A stretch of DNA of 64,000 nt from an uncultured Verrucomicrobiae bacterium (lineage in GTDB: Bacteria > Verrucomicrobiota > Verrucomicrobiia > Limisphaerales > AAA164-E04): contig OX638380.1 in the NCBI GenBank assembly GCA_951813855.1, positions 4,122,518 to 4,186,517 on the forward strand. The letters are read 5' to 3'. Position numbers and translations under genes: made by a program. Below the pieces are notes generated by a model. It did no database searches and was not told the DNA's origin. It worked only from the letters and a program-made list of their open reading frames with translations. Shown here piece by piece: positions 35,328-43,555 of this stretch. Numbering within the stretch: position 1 is the first letter of the stretch; every line of letters begins with the position of its first letter.

Positions 35328-36704
35328 ATGAAAGAAGTCCTGAACTATCTGGAACGGCATCAGACTCGTTTTTGGGAGGAATTATCCGAATTCGTCGCCA
35401 TTCCCAGTGTTTCTGCCCAGTCCGAACACCGCGAGGACATGAAGCGGGCCTCGGATTGGTTGGTGCGGCACTGCCGCCAGTTGGGCTTGACGACCGAGAA
35501 GCATGAGACTCCCGGAAATCCGGTGGTCGTCGCTACCACCCGCCAAGACGGGAATGCCGCCCGCCCGCATTATCTGGTATACGGCCACTACGACGTGCAG
35601 CCCGCGGAACCGTTCGAACTTTGGGACGCCGACAAGCAACCATTCCAGCCGACCGTCGTGGGCGATTCGCTGTATGGCCGGGGTACCAGCGATAACAAGG
35701 GACAACACTTCGTCCATCTCAAGGCGATTGAAGCCTATCTCAAAACCGAGACTCCGCTGCCTTGTGACGTGACCTTTTTGCTGGAAGGCGAAGAAGAGGT
35801 GGGCAGCGAGCATCTGGGCGATTTTTTAGCCCGGGAGCGGGAATCGTTAGCGGCGGAAGGGGTCGTGATTTCCGATAACGGCATGCCGAGCTTGCGGCAC
35901 CCGGCTTTAACCTACGGTTTGCGGGGCGTCGCCGCCTGCGAAGTGAAAGTGCATGGCCCTAACCGGGATCTTCATTCGGGTATCTACGGCGGAGCGATCG
36001 ATAATCCGGCGATGGTGCTTTGCCAGTTGCTCGGCTCCTTGCGGGGGCCTGACGGCAAGGTGACCGTCAAGGGGTTTTACGACGACGTCCGGGAACTGAC
36101 CGATTATGAACGCCAGGAACTGGCCCGCTTTCCTGAAACCGACGCCTCCCTGCGGCGGCAATTGGGCGTGCGCCAACTCTTCGGCGAACTCGAATACAAC
36201 TCGGTCGAACAACGGGTGGCGCGGCCGACCTTGGAGATCAACGGACTCACCAGCGGGTATCAAGGAGAGGGGAGCAAGACGATTATTCCGGCGCACGCCA
36301 GCGCTAAGGTCACTTGCCGGTTGGTCCCCGACCAGAAGCCCCGGCAGGTGTTGCAGGCGGTCAAACGGCACTTGAGCGGGCGGTGTCCCCGTTCGGCCAA
36401 AATCGAATTCGAAGCCGGCCATGCCGGAGAAGCTTATTTGAATTCGCCCGAGAGCCCCTCGGCCGAGGCGGCCTTGCGCGCCCTGAAGCGTGCATTCGGT
36501 CATCAGCCGATTTTGATGCGGGAGGGCGGTTCGATTCCCATCGTGAACGATTTCAAGCGCGTGCTGAACATCGATACCTTGTTGCTCGGGCTCGGGTTGC
36601 CGGACGATAACGTTCATTCTCCCAACGAGAAGGTGAGTCTGACGGCCTTGCGCAAGGGAATGGTGATGAGCGCTTGGTTGTGGCAGGAGTTGGGCAGCTT
36701 GTAG
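35328..36704 (+). CDS. M20-family dipeptidase
   Basis: A 458-residue cytoplasmic metallopeptidase from the ATG at 35328. Di-zinc site residues appear in order: His in 'VYGHYDVQPAEP', bridging Asp in 'GRGTSDNKGQ', the general base in 'LLEGEEEVGS', a further Asp in 'VISDNG', and the final His in 'DDNVHSPNEKV'. The dimerisation (lid) domain lies at about 190-330. 'WDADKQPFQPTVVGDSLYGRG' is typical of M20 dipeptidases of the PepV/CPG2-related group. First gene of a tight plus-strand run; queE starts 21 bases after it. Confidence 0.93.
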   Translation: MKEVLNYLERHQTRFWEELSEFVAIPSVSAQSEHREDMKRASDWLVRHCRQLGLTTEKHETPGNPVVVATTRQDGNAARPHYLVYGHYDVQPAEPFELWDADKQPFQPTVVGDSLYGRGTSDNKGQHFVHLKAIEAYLKTETPLPCDVTFLLEGEEEVGSEHLGDFLARERESLAAEGVVISDNGMPSLRHPALTYGLRGVAACEVKVHGPNRDLHSGIYGGAIDNPAMVLCQLLGSLRGPDGKVTVKGFYDDVRELTDYERQELARFPETDASLRRQLGVRQLFGELEYNSVEQRVARPTLEINGLTSGYQGEGSKTIIPAHASAKVTCRLVPDQKPRQVLQAVKRHLSGRCPRSAKIEFEAGHAGEAYLNSPESPSAEAALRALKRAFGHQPILMREGGSIPIVNDFKRVLNIDTLLLGLGLPDDNVHSPNEKVSLTALRKGMVMSAWLWQELGSL

Positions 36705-36725
36705 CCGCTCGCTCGTTTTTCCGCT

Positions 36726-37463
36726 ATGGCTTCGGATCTCTTGGTCAAGGAAATCTATACGAGCATTCAAGGCGAGAGCACCTTTTCGGGATGGCCTTGC
36801 GTTTTTATCCGGCTCGCCGGGTGCGACTTGCGTTGTTCTTATTGCGATACGGCCTACGCTTTCCGGGGAGGAAGGCGCATGGCCGTGGAGGAAGTCACGG
36901 ACGAAGTGTCCCGGTTGGTCGAGCATTATCCCAAAGTGGCCAAAATGATGGATTTGCCGATCGTCGAAGTGACCGGAGGCGAGCCGTTGCTGCAGCGGCC
37001 GGCGGTTCTGACGTTGCTGACTTGGCTCTGCGATCAGAAACTGACCGTGATGCTGGAAACCAGCGGAGCGCACTTGATCTCTCAAGTGGATACGCGGGTG
37101 AATTGCATCGTGGATTTGAAGTGCCCGAGCAGCGGCGAAATGGAAAAAAACGACTGGGCCAATATTGACATTTTGACGCAGAAAGACGAAATCAAATTCG
37201 TGATCGGCACCTACGAGGATTACCGGTGGGCTCGCCGGATTACCAAAAAATACGAGCTCAGTTCCCGTTGCCAGGTGTTGTTTTCCGGAGTCGAACCCCT
37301 GACGCCCCAGCAGGCCGATCCCCAGTTGAAACCGGTGCTGCCGGGATTGAGGCCGATGTCCCGGCGGGAATTGGCGGAGAACATCATGCGGGACCATTTG
37401 CCGGTGCGGTTCCAGTTGCAGATGCACAAGTTCATTTGGCCCGCCGATCAGGTCGGCGTGTAG
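36726..37463 (+). CDS. queE: 7-carboxy-7-deazaguanine synthase QueE
   Basis: A 245-residue radical-SAM enzyme of queuosine/7-deazaguanine biosynthesis. The N-terminus is 'VKEIYTSIQGESTFSGWPC', followed by the cluster-binding 'AGCDLRCSYCDT' (C-x3-C-x2-C), then 'VEVTGGEPLLQ' and 'VMLETSGA'. The C-terminal half has 'DLKCPSSGE'. It converts 6-carboxytetrahydropterin to CDG. No other queuosine gene is present nearby, so it relies on genes elsewhere or feeds another 7-deazaguanine pathway. Spacing to the aminotransferase gene is 14 bases. Confidence 0.93.
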   Translation: MASDLLVKEIYTSIQGESTFSGWPCVFIRLAGCDLRCSYCDTAYAFRGGRRMAVEEVTDEVSRLVEHYPKVAKMMDLPIVEVTGGEPLLQRPAVLTLLTWLCDQKLTVMLETSGAHLISQVDTRVNCIVDLKCPSSGEMEKNDWANIDILTQKDEIKFVIGTYEDYRWARRITKKYELSSRCQVLFSGVEPLTPQQADPQLKPVLPGLRPMSRRELAENIMRDHLPVRFQLQMHKFIWPADQVGV

Positions 37464-37477
37464 CCGGCCGGTTCGCC

Positions 37478-38773
37478 ATGACGCGCGAAGGAACGCTGGA
37501 TTGGCTGCGGCGTTACGAATCGCGCAACGTCACGTGGTTGCCGCAGGACGAGGGTTGGCCCATCGTCTGGGAGCGAGCCCGGGGGATGCGGGTGCGGGAC
37601 GCCGCCGGTAAGAGTTATTTGGATTTCACGGCGGCTTTCGGTGTTGCGGGAGCCGGACACGCTCCTCCGGAGGTGGTCCGGGCCGGTCAACTCCAAATGG
37701 AGACGCTGCTGCACGCCATGGGCGACGTGCATCCTCATGCCGGCAAGGCCCGCTTGGCTCGCCAGCTCAGCCGGCTGACCTTCGAACGGTGGGAGTGCGG
37801 GGAGGGGAAGACGGTCTTTTGCAACTCTGGATTCGAGGCGGTGGAAGCCGCGATGAAGAGCGCTTGTCAACTGACCGGCCGGGATCGGATCGTCGTGTTT
37901 CGCGACGCTTATCACGGATTGGGTTACGGCGCTTTGGTCGCGACCGATCGCGATCATTTCCGGGGACGTTTCGGCGCTCAGGTCGGCAACTTCGCTCACC
38001 CGATCGATTTTCCGGAACGCCGGGAAGAATTCGCCGAGTCGGCGGAAGCGTTAGGGGCAGCGCTGGCGACCGGACAGTTCGGCGGGGTGTTGACGGAACC
38101 GATTCAGGGCCGGGGAGGGATGAAGGTGCCTCCGCTCGGGTTTCTCGCCCTGTTGCGCGAACAATGCGATCGTTACGGTGCCGCGTTGATCCTCGACGAA
38201 ATCTATACGGGTTTCGGTCGGACCGGGAACTGGTTCGCTTGCGATCACGAGGCGGTCGTGCCGGATTTTTTGTGCGTCGGCAAGGCCCTTACCGGCGGTT
38301 TTCCGCTGTCGGCGTGTGTCGGAAAACAGCAGGCGATGGACGCGGCTTGGCCCCCGAGCGAAGGCGAAGCGATCCACACCAGTACCTTTTTGGGGCATCC
38401 GGTGGGTTGTGCCATGGCGCTGGCCCAACTGGAATTGCTGGAACGAGACCGGTTGCCGGAACGGAGCGCCAGCCAGGGCGATTACTTTCGACGTTTGTTG
38501 CACAAGACCTTCGCTCCCGCCCGGGAACGGGTTCGGGTCCGGGGCCGCGGTTTGATGATCGGCGTGGAATGCCGGGATCCCTCGGGCGGTCCGGAGACGC
38601 GGCGAGTCGGGTCGTTGGTGCGAAGCCTTTTGTCCGAAGGCTATATTGTTCTGCCGGACGGCGAGTTCGGCAACGTGATCGGCTTGACGCCGCCGCTCGT
38701 CGTGACGCGCGAGGAAATCGAGGCGTTTACGGCCGTTCTCGGGCGGCTGTATTTCGAGGGCGGCGACCAATGA
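37478..38773 (+). CDS. Class III PLP-dependent aminotransferase
   Basis: A 431-residue enzyme (ATG 37478) of the acetylornithine/4-aminobutyrate aminotransferase group. Visible: 'YLDFTAAFGVAGAGHAPPEV', 'VFCNSGFEAVEAAMKSA', 'YHGLGYGAL', 'LILDEIYTGFGRTG' with the PLP-contacting Asp, and the Schiff-base lysine in 'CVGKALTGGFPLSA', then 'HTSTFLGHPVGCAMALA'. The amino donor and acceptor cannot be told from sequence. The stop overlaps the rsmA start (ATGA, 38770-38773), so translation is coupled. Confidence 0.9.
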   Translation: MTREGTLDWLRRYESRNVTWLPQDEGWPIVWERARGMRVRDAAGKSYLDFTAAFGVAGAGHAPPEVVRAGQLQMETLLHAMGDVHPHAGKARLARQLSRLTFERWECGEGKTVFCNSGFEAVEAAMKSACQLTGRDRIVVFRDAYHGLGYGALVATDRDHFRGRFGAQVGNFAHPIDFPERREEFAESAEALGAALATGQFGGVLTEPIQGRGGMKVPPLGFLALLREQCDRYGAALILDEIYTGFGRTGNWFACDHEAVVPDFLCVGKALTGGFPLSACVGKQQAMDAAWPPSEGEAIHTSTFLGHPVGCAMALAQLELLERDRLPERSASQGDYFRRLLHKTFAPARERVRVRGRGLMIGVECRDPSGGPETRRVGSLVRSLLSEGYIVLPDGEFGNVIGLTPPLVVTREEIEAFTAVLGRLYFEGGDQ

Positions 38774-39600
38774 CGATTACCGAAATCCGACGGATTTTGG
38801 CCGAATCGGACATCCGATTGACCAAATCGTTGGGGCAACATTTTCTGCACGACGGCAATCAGATCCGGCGGATCGTCGAGTTGGCGAAGTTGGCCGCGGG
38901 CGATTCGGTGTTGGAAGTCGGTCCAGGACTCGGAGCGTTGACCGGTGCCTTGTTGGAGCGGGCCGCTCGCGTTCTGGCCATCGAAAAGGATCGGCGCTTA
39001 GAGCGACATCTGCAACGCCGGTTCGCCGGTTTCCCGGCGTTGGAATTGGTCTTGGACGATGCGATGGAGTATGTCCGCCGCCGGCGCGATCACGATTGGA
39101 GCGAGTGGAAACTGATCGCCAATCTGCCTTATTCGGTGGGGTCCGCGTTGTTGGTGGAACTGGCTTTGATGCCCGCTTCGCCGGCGAGGTTGACGGTCAC
39201 GTTGCAAGCGGAAGTCGCCGGCCGCATTCGAGCGGACGCCGGCAGCCGCGAATACGGCCTGTTGTCCTTGTTGTTGCAAATCAAATACGTTCCGACCGAT
39301 TGGTTCCGCGTGCCGGCGGCTTGTTTTTTCCCCGTTCCGGAAGTAACTTCCGCTTGTATCGATCTGGAGCGCCGGACTCGCCCCTTGGTCGAGGGCGCGG
39401 AACTGACCCGGTTCGTTCGGATCGTGAAACTCGGATTTTCTCAACGGCGCAAAATCATGTTCAAGCTGTTGAAATCCGCTTGGCCGGAATCCCGATTGCG
39501 GGAAAGTTACGAAGCCTTGGGGATCGATCTGCGGGCGCGTGCCGAATCGGTGACGTTGGAACGATTCGTCGGTTTGGCCCGCAGGTTGCGCCCCGAATGA
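38770..39600 (+). CDS. rsmA: 16S rRNA (adenine1518/1519-N6) dimethyltransferase RsmA/KsgA
   Basis: A 276-residue rRNA methyltransferase that dimethylates two adjacent adenines in helix 45 of 16S rRNA. Features: 'KSLGQHFLHDGNQIRRIV', 'VLEVGPGLGALTGALL' (SAM motif I), 'VLAIEKDRRL', the catalytic 'IANLPYSVGSALLVEL' (NLPY motif), and 'AACFFPVPEVTSACI', followed by 'FSQRRKIMFKLLK'. The true start is the ATG inside the aminotransferase stop; the open frame is longer only because of antisense-type sequence. Its stop overlaps the start of the Nudix-ROK gene in the same ATGA fashion. Confidence 0.96.
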   Translation: MTITEIRRILAESDIRLTKSLGQHFLHDGNQIRRIVELAKLAAGDSVLEVGPGLGALTGALLERAARVLAIEKDRRLERHLQRRFAGFPALELVLDDAMEYVRRRRDHDWSEWKLIANLPYSVGSALLVELALMPASPARLTVTLQAEVAGRIRADAGSREYGLLSLLLQIKYVPTDWFRVPAACFFPVPEVTSACIDLERRTRPLVEGAELTRFVRIVKLGFSQRRKIMFKLLKSAWPESRLRESYEALGIDLRARAESVTLERFVGLARRLRPE

Positions 39601-41039
39601 CGTCAATGCCGGGAAGATCCGAAGAACGATTCGACGTGGTCGACGAACGAAACGAGGTGATCGGCCAATTGCCCCGTTCCGAAATTCATCGGCTGGGATT
39701 GCGCCATCGGGCGATCCATTTGCTCGTGTTCAACGACGCCGGCGAGGTGTTGCTGCAGAAACGTTCCACGAAGAAGGACACTTTTCCTGGTTGCTGGGAT
39801 TCTTCGGTCTCCGGCCATGTGGACGCCGGGGAAGCTTGGGAAACCTGCGTCCGGCGCGAAAGCGAGGAGGAAATCGGGTATTCGCCGCGGGAACGGCCTG
39901 AAGAGCTGTTTCGGCTGACGGCTTGCCCGCAGACCGGACAGGAGTTCATCCGCGTGTATCGCTGCCGGGCCAACGGACCGTTCGAACTGTCGCCGGCGGA
40001 GATCGACGAAGCCCGCTGGTTCAAGCTCGCGGACCTCGATCGCCGGGTGATCGATCGCCCTCAGGAGTTCGCCTCGGCCTTTGTGCTGATTTGGCGGCGT
40101 TACCGCTCGTTGGGAGTCGCAGCGGCCGTTGCGGCGAAACGGGAGTTGTTGGTCGGCCTGGATTTAGGAGGTTCGAGGATCAAGGCGGTGGCGCTGACGC
40201 CGGAGGGAACCCGGCATTGGTCCCGGCGAGTGACGTTTCAGGAAAACCGGCCGTTGGAATGGTCCCGGCGTATTCGCGAATTGACCGAAGCAATCGACGA
40301 TTCCGGAGAAGGCACGGTCGTGAGCCTCGGGTTGGCGGCTCCGGGATTGGTTGCCGAAGACGATCGCTCGATCTGGCATATGCCCGGTCGCTTGCGGGGT
40401 TTGGAACGGTTGAACTGGAGCGAACGGCTCGGCCGGCCGGTGAAGGTGTTGAACGACGCTCAGGCGGCGTTGCTCGGCGAATCCTGGATGGGGGCGGCCC
40501 AAGGGCTGGCCAACGTGGTGTTTTTGACCTTGGGCACGGGAGTAGGCGGAGCGGCGATGGTCGACGGCAACATGTTGCGCGGCGTTCTGGGCCGGGCGGG
40601 GCATCTGGGGCACATGTGCCTGGATGCGGACGGCCCTCCGGATATTTGCCGCACTCCCGGAAGTCTGGAGCAGGTGATAGGCAACTGCTCGATTCGACAG
40701 CGCAGCGGCGGTCGTTTCGCCGACACGCTGGACTTGATTCAGGCCATGCGGGCCGGCGACCGGCAAGCCCGGTTCCTTTGGCTCAAATCGGTGAGGTTGC
40801 TGAGTTGCGGGTTGGTCTCCTTGATCAATCTATTCGATCCTGAGGCGATCGTGATCGGCGGCGGGATCGCTTTGGCCGGCGGCGATCTCTTCGATCCGAT
40901 AGCGAACTATTTGGCGGAGACCGAATGGTTGGTTTCTGATCACCAGGTGCCGGTGAAACCCGCCCGTTTGGGTGATTTGGCCGGAGCGACCGGGGCGGCG
41001 ATCTCGGCTTATCGGGATTTTCGCGCGAGTTATGGATGA
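39597..41039 (+). CDS. Nudix hydrolase - ROK kinase fusion protein
   Basis: A single 480-residue reading frame with two domains. Residues 1-170 are a Nudix hydrolase of the YfcD/isopentenyl-isomerase-like type ('VVDERNEVIGQLPRSEIH', 'LLQKRS..KDTFPG'). Its complete Nudix box spans G73 to Y95 (G73, E79, R87, E88, E91, E92, G94). Residues 184-479 are a ROK-family sugar kinase: 'VGLDLGGSRIKAVAL' (phosphate loop), 'LGLAAPGLV', catalytic D287 in 'LNDAQAALL', 'GTGVGGAAM' and 'VIGGGIALAGG'. The usual ROK zinc cluster (C-x-C-G-x2-G-C) is reduced to a single Cys (C351, 'DICRTPGSLE') and the usual E-x-G-H is H336-x-G-H339. No stop or frameshift lies between the domains. Start overlaps the rsmA stop; end overlaps the rhomboid gene. 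Confidence 0.88.
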   Translation: MTSMPGRSEERFDVVDERNEVIGQLPRSEIHRLGLRHRAIHLLVFNDAGEVLLQKRSTKKDTFPGCWDSSVSGHVDAGEAWETCVRRESEEEIGYSPRERPEELFRLTACPQTGQEFIRVYRCRANGPFELSPAEIDEARWFKLADLDRRVIDRPQEFASAFVLIWRRYRSLGVAAAVAAKRELLVGLDLGGSRIKAVALTPEGTRHWSRRVTFQENRPLEWSRRIRELTEAIDDSGEGTVVSLGLAAPGLVAEDDRSIWHMPGRLRGLERLNWSERLGRPVKVLNDAQAALLGESWMGAAQGLANVVFLTLGTGVGGAAMVDGNMLRGVLGRAGHLGHMCLDADGPPDICRTPGSLEQVIGNCSIRQRSGGRFADTLDLIQAMRAGDRQARFLWLKSVRLLSCGLVSLINLFDPEAIVIGGGIALAGGDLFDPIANYLAETEWLVSDHQVPVKPARLGDLAGATGAAISAYRDFRASYG

Positions 41040-41967
41040 ACGTCCGGATCCGAGTTTCGGAGATCGCGAACGGCCAGAGCGTACGGCCTTGAGGCCCGGT
41101 TACGCCCGGATTCCGATGTCCGATTATCGGGACGCCATGGATTGCAGCCTGGCGTTGACCAGCCAGGAGATCGTTCATCACGTCAAGGGTTCGGAAGCCG
41201 TTTCCGGCGGTTATTATCTTACCGTGAAGGAAACCGATTACCGGCAGGCGCAGGATACGGTCGAACGTTTTCGCCGGGAAAATCGAGCCTCCGATTGGCG
41301 TCCGCCTCCGGTCCTGACTCAAACGCCGTTGTTGTTCAGTTGGGCGGGCTTCATATGGTGCCTGTTGTTGGGAATATTCGGGTACTTGCCTACGGTGAGG
41401 CCGGCTATCAGGGAGGGCGGAATTCTCGATAGCGAATTAGTCGCCGACGGGCAAATATGGCGGATCTTGACGGCTACCATGCTGCACGACGACGTAGCCC
41501 ATCTCTTTTCGAATCTTTCGCTCGGGGTGCTGTTTTTTGGTTTGATGATGGGGCGGTTCGGAGTCGGTCCCGGGTTGCTCGGCATTTTGTTGACCGGAGC
41601 CGCAGGAAATCTGTTCGGTCTGCTGATGCATGACGAACCGTATCGGGGCTTAGGGGCGTCGGGCGCGGTCATGGGCGCTCTGGGCATGCTCGGGCCTCAT
41701 GCGATCCGATGGATCCGGCAAGATCCTCGAGCGTACCGGATCGTGGTGGGGAGCTTGATGGCGGTAGTTATGCTCTTCGCCTGGTTCGGCTTTTCGCCGC
41801 ACAGCGACGTCATGGCCCATACCGGCGGATTTCTGGCCGGTCTCGTTCTGGGCGTTATTCTGGGCCTGGTCGACGAACGGGAATTGAAACGGACCCGCTG
41901 GAACGCGCTGGGAAGCCTGGTAGCGCTGGCGGCGTTGTTGTCCGCTTGGGGCGTCGCCCTGAATTAA
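41032..41967 (+). CDS. Rhomboid-family intramembrane serine protease
   Basis: A 311-residue protein (ATG 41032, overlapping the upstream stop by 8 bases). A soluble N-terminal domain of about 100 residues ('CSLALTSQEIVHHVK', 'GGYYLTVKETDYRQA') resembles the cytoplasmic domain of bacterial GlpG-type rhomboids. Six membrane segments follow. The catalytic serine is in 'GLGASGAVMGALG' and the histidine in 'MAHTGGFLAGL'; 'MLHDDVAHLFSNLSLG' supplies the conserved His and Asn. It cleaves transmembrane substrates within the inner membrane. Last gene of the run; convergent with the CotH gene. Confidence 0.93.
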   Translation: MDERPDPSFGDRERPERTALRPGYARIPMSDYRDAMDCSLALTSQEIVHHVKGSEAVSGGYYLTVKETDYRQAQDTVERFRRENRASDWRPPPVLTQTPLLFSWAGFIWCLLLGIFGYLPTVRPAIREGGILDSELVADGQIWRILTATMLHDDVAHLFSNLSLGVLFFGLMMGRFGVGPGLLGILLTGAAGNLFGLLMHDEPYRGLGASGAVMGALGMLGPHAIRWIRQDPRAYRIVVGSLMAVVMLFAWFGFSPHSDVMAHTGGFLAGLVLGVILGLVDERELKRTRWNALGSLVALAALLSAWGVALN

Positions 41968-42000
41968 CCGAAAGCGTTCTGCCCTTTGCCGTTTCGGCGT

Positions 42001-43422
42001 CTAGCGTTTGCCGGAAAGGATCGCGCCCTGAGATTCTCCCCGCAATTGCTCAAGGACCGATTCCCGGCGTTCGGCGACGAAAAAAACGATGGGATGAGTG
42101 CTTTTCTTTTCGGCGGAATTTCCCAGGATGCGTTCGAGAAACGAAGGAGATTCGGGTGGTTTCGGAGGGCGCAGGCCATCGATGAATGCGGTGGTTCGAG
42201 ATACTAAGCCCTCGATCTTTTCCTGGGTAAAGAAGGTGGTCAGAAACTCGTCCAGCAATCGGTGGTATTGATCGCGGTAGGCCGGGATCTCGAGGATGCG
42301 CCGGATCAAGGAATTATCCTCGGTTTGTGGATGGTCGATACTCAGTTGCCGCCTGGTATAAGGGTTTCCTTTCAGCGGAAAGACTCCGAAGGAGTGGTCC
42401 ATATCCCAAGGGAAGAACTGAAACTTGTCGGTTATCGGGTTCAGATAAACGTAGTAGTTTTGCACCGAGCCGAGAAAACTGTCGAGATTGCTGAGCAGGA
42501 CGTTGACGGCCAGAAAGCGAAGAAACTGGTCGAGGTCCACATAACTTTCGATCTGATCGGCGAATGCGGCATCGTCGGCGTAGTGCAGCAACCGCGAGAA
42601 TTCGATGAGCCGCCGTTTTTGCTCGGGGGTAGCGGAAGTTTTAGCGACATAGGCCTTTTCGTAGCGTTCCCAGTCGTCGCCGAAATGAGGGAAGATTTTG
42701 AACGTGCTGGGTTTGAGCAACAGTCCTTCGTCCGAACCGAGGCGGCGTTTCAGGAACCGCTTATCGATTTGCTCCACCACGCTGTAGACTTGGTGAGTTT
42801 CCCAAGCGACTTCGCCGGGAACGGCGAGGGTCACTCGAGCGTACCCGACTCCCGAGCAAGGAACCCCGGCGGCTCGGAACATTTCATAAGACAGGGGTTC
42901 TCGCAGCAGCGAAGGGTCTGTGACGTTGCTGTGGAGATTGATCTTGTTCAGGCCGCGGTAGTTCAGCGAGTCGTCGTATTCACCGAAATCGATTTTAAAG
43001 GATAACTTGCCTCGTTTATAGCCTTCTACGAAGGTGCCGTTGCCCTTGTACCGGATTCCGACGTTCTTCACCACATCGCCGTCGATCGTGACTTGGCCCC
43101 GACCGTATTGATGGTCGATACCCAGATATCCGGCCAGTCCGGGGCGAGTCGAGCGGGCGCTGTGAAAATTCCGGCCGTTTCTCGCGTCTTCGATGATGTC
43201 GCCGAACACGCTGAAGATCGCCCAGTCGGTGATTTTGACGTCGTCGGGCACCTGGAGTTTTTCCCACTCAGTCGGAGTTAATTCGAGGCGGAAATCGGTG
43301 ACTCGGTCCAGGCCAAACAGGGAGTCGGCGGAACGAGTTTCCGGGTTTTGGGCGAGGCAATGTCCCGTTACCCCGATAAATACCAAAAAACCTAATAGTC
43401 TCAGTCGTCCGAGCAAGAGCAT
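42001..43422 (-). CDS. Exported CotH-kinase-family protein
   Basis: A 473-residue protein from the ATG at 43422, which gives a signal peptide (LRLLGFLVFIGVTGHCLA). An ATG at 43503 is an alternative with another signal-like stretch. CotH signatures: 'VGIRYKGNGTF', 'KLSFKIDFGEY', 'LNKINLHSNVTDPSLLREPL' and 'FFPWDMDHSFG', with the metal-binding DMD. CotH proteins are atypical kinases phosphorylating proteins at the cell surface in spore formers; in this phylum they are common exported proteins of unknown substrate. The stop lies 33 bases from the rhomboid stop. Confidence 0.88.
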   Translation of the reverse strand: MLLLGRLRLLGFLVFIGVTGHCLAQNPETRSADSLFGLDRVTDFRLELTPTEWEKLQVPDDVKITDWAIFSVFGDIIEDARNGRNFHSARSTRPGLAGYLGIDHQYGRGQVTIDGDVVKNVGIRYKGNGTFVEGYKRGKLSFKIDFGEYDDSLNYRGLNKINLHSNVTDPSLLREPLSYEMFRAAGVPCSGVGYARVTLAVPGEVAWETHQVYSVVEQIDKRFLKRRLGSDEGLLLKPSTFKIFPHFGDDWERYEKAYVAKTSATPEQKRRLIEFSRLLHYADDAAFADQIESYVDLDQFLRFLAVNVLLSNLDSFLGSVQNYYVYLNPITDKFQFFPWDMDHSFGVFPLKGNPYTRRQLSIDHPQTEDNSLIRRILEIPAYRDQYHRLLDEFLTTFFTQEKIEGLVSRTTAFIDGLRPPKPPESPSFLERILGNSAEKKSTHPIVFFVAERRESVLEQLRGESQGAILSGKR

Positions 43423-43555
43423 CGGGGGCGACGCTATCACGGAATGCGTGATTGTCAAGGAAACTGCCGCAATGGTTCGGCGAACGAAAAAATGAGATTG
43501 CATGCTGCCGTGAAACCGGGAAAATAGCCGAAGGCTTTCCGCTACGGTCATCACT

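Noticed and set aside
39096..39596. Upstream extension of the Nudix-ROK frame
   Set aside because: Overlaps rsmA in another frame and reads as Arg/Gly-rich shadow; the ATG at 39597 fits the coupled-start pattern.
41968..41997. Inverted repeat ccgaaa...tttcgg between the rhomboid and CotH stops as a terminator
   Set aside because: Only 6 bp with an 18-base loop and no T-tract on either strand.
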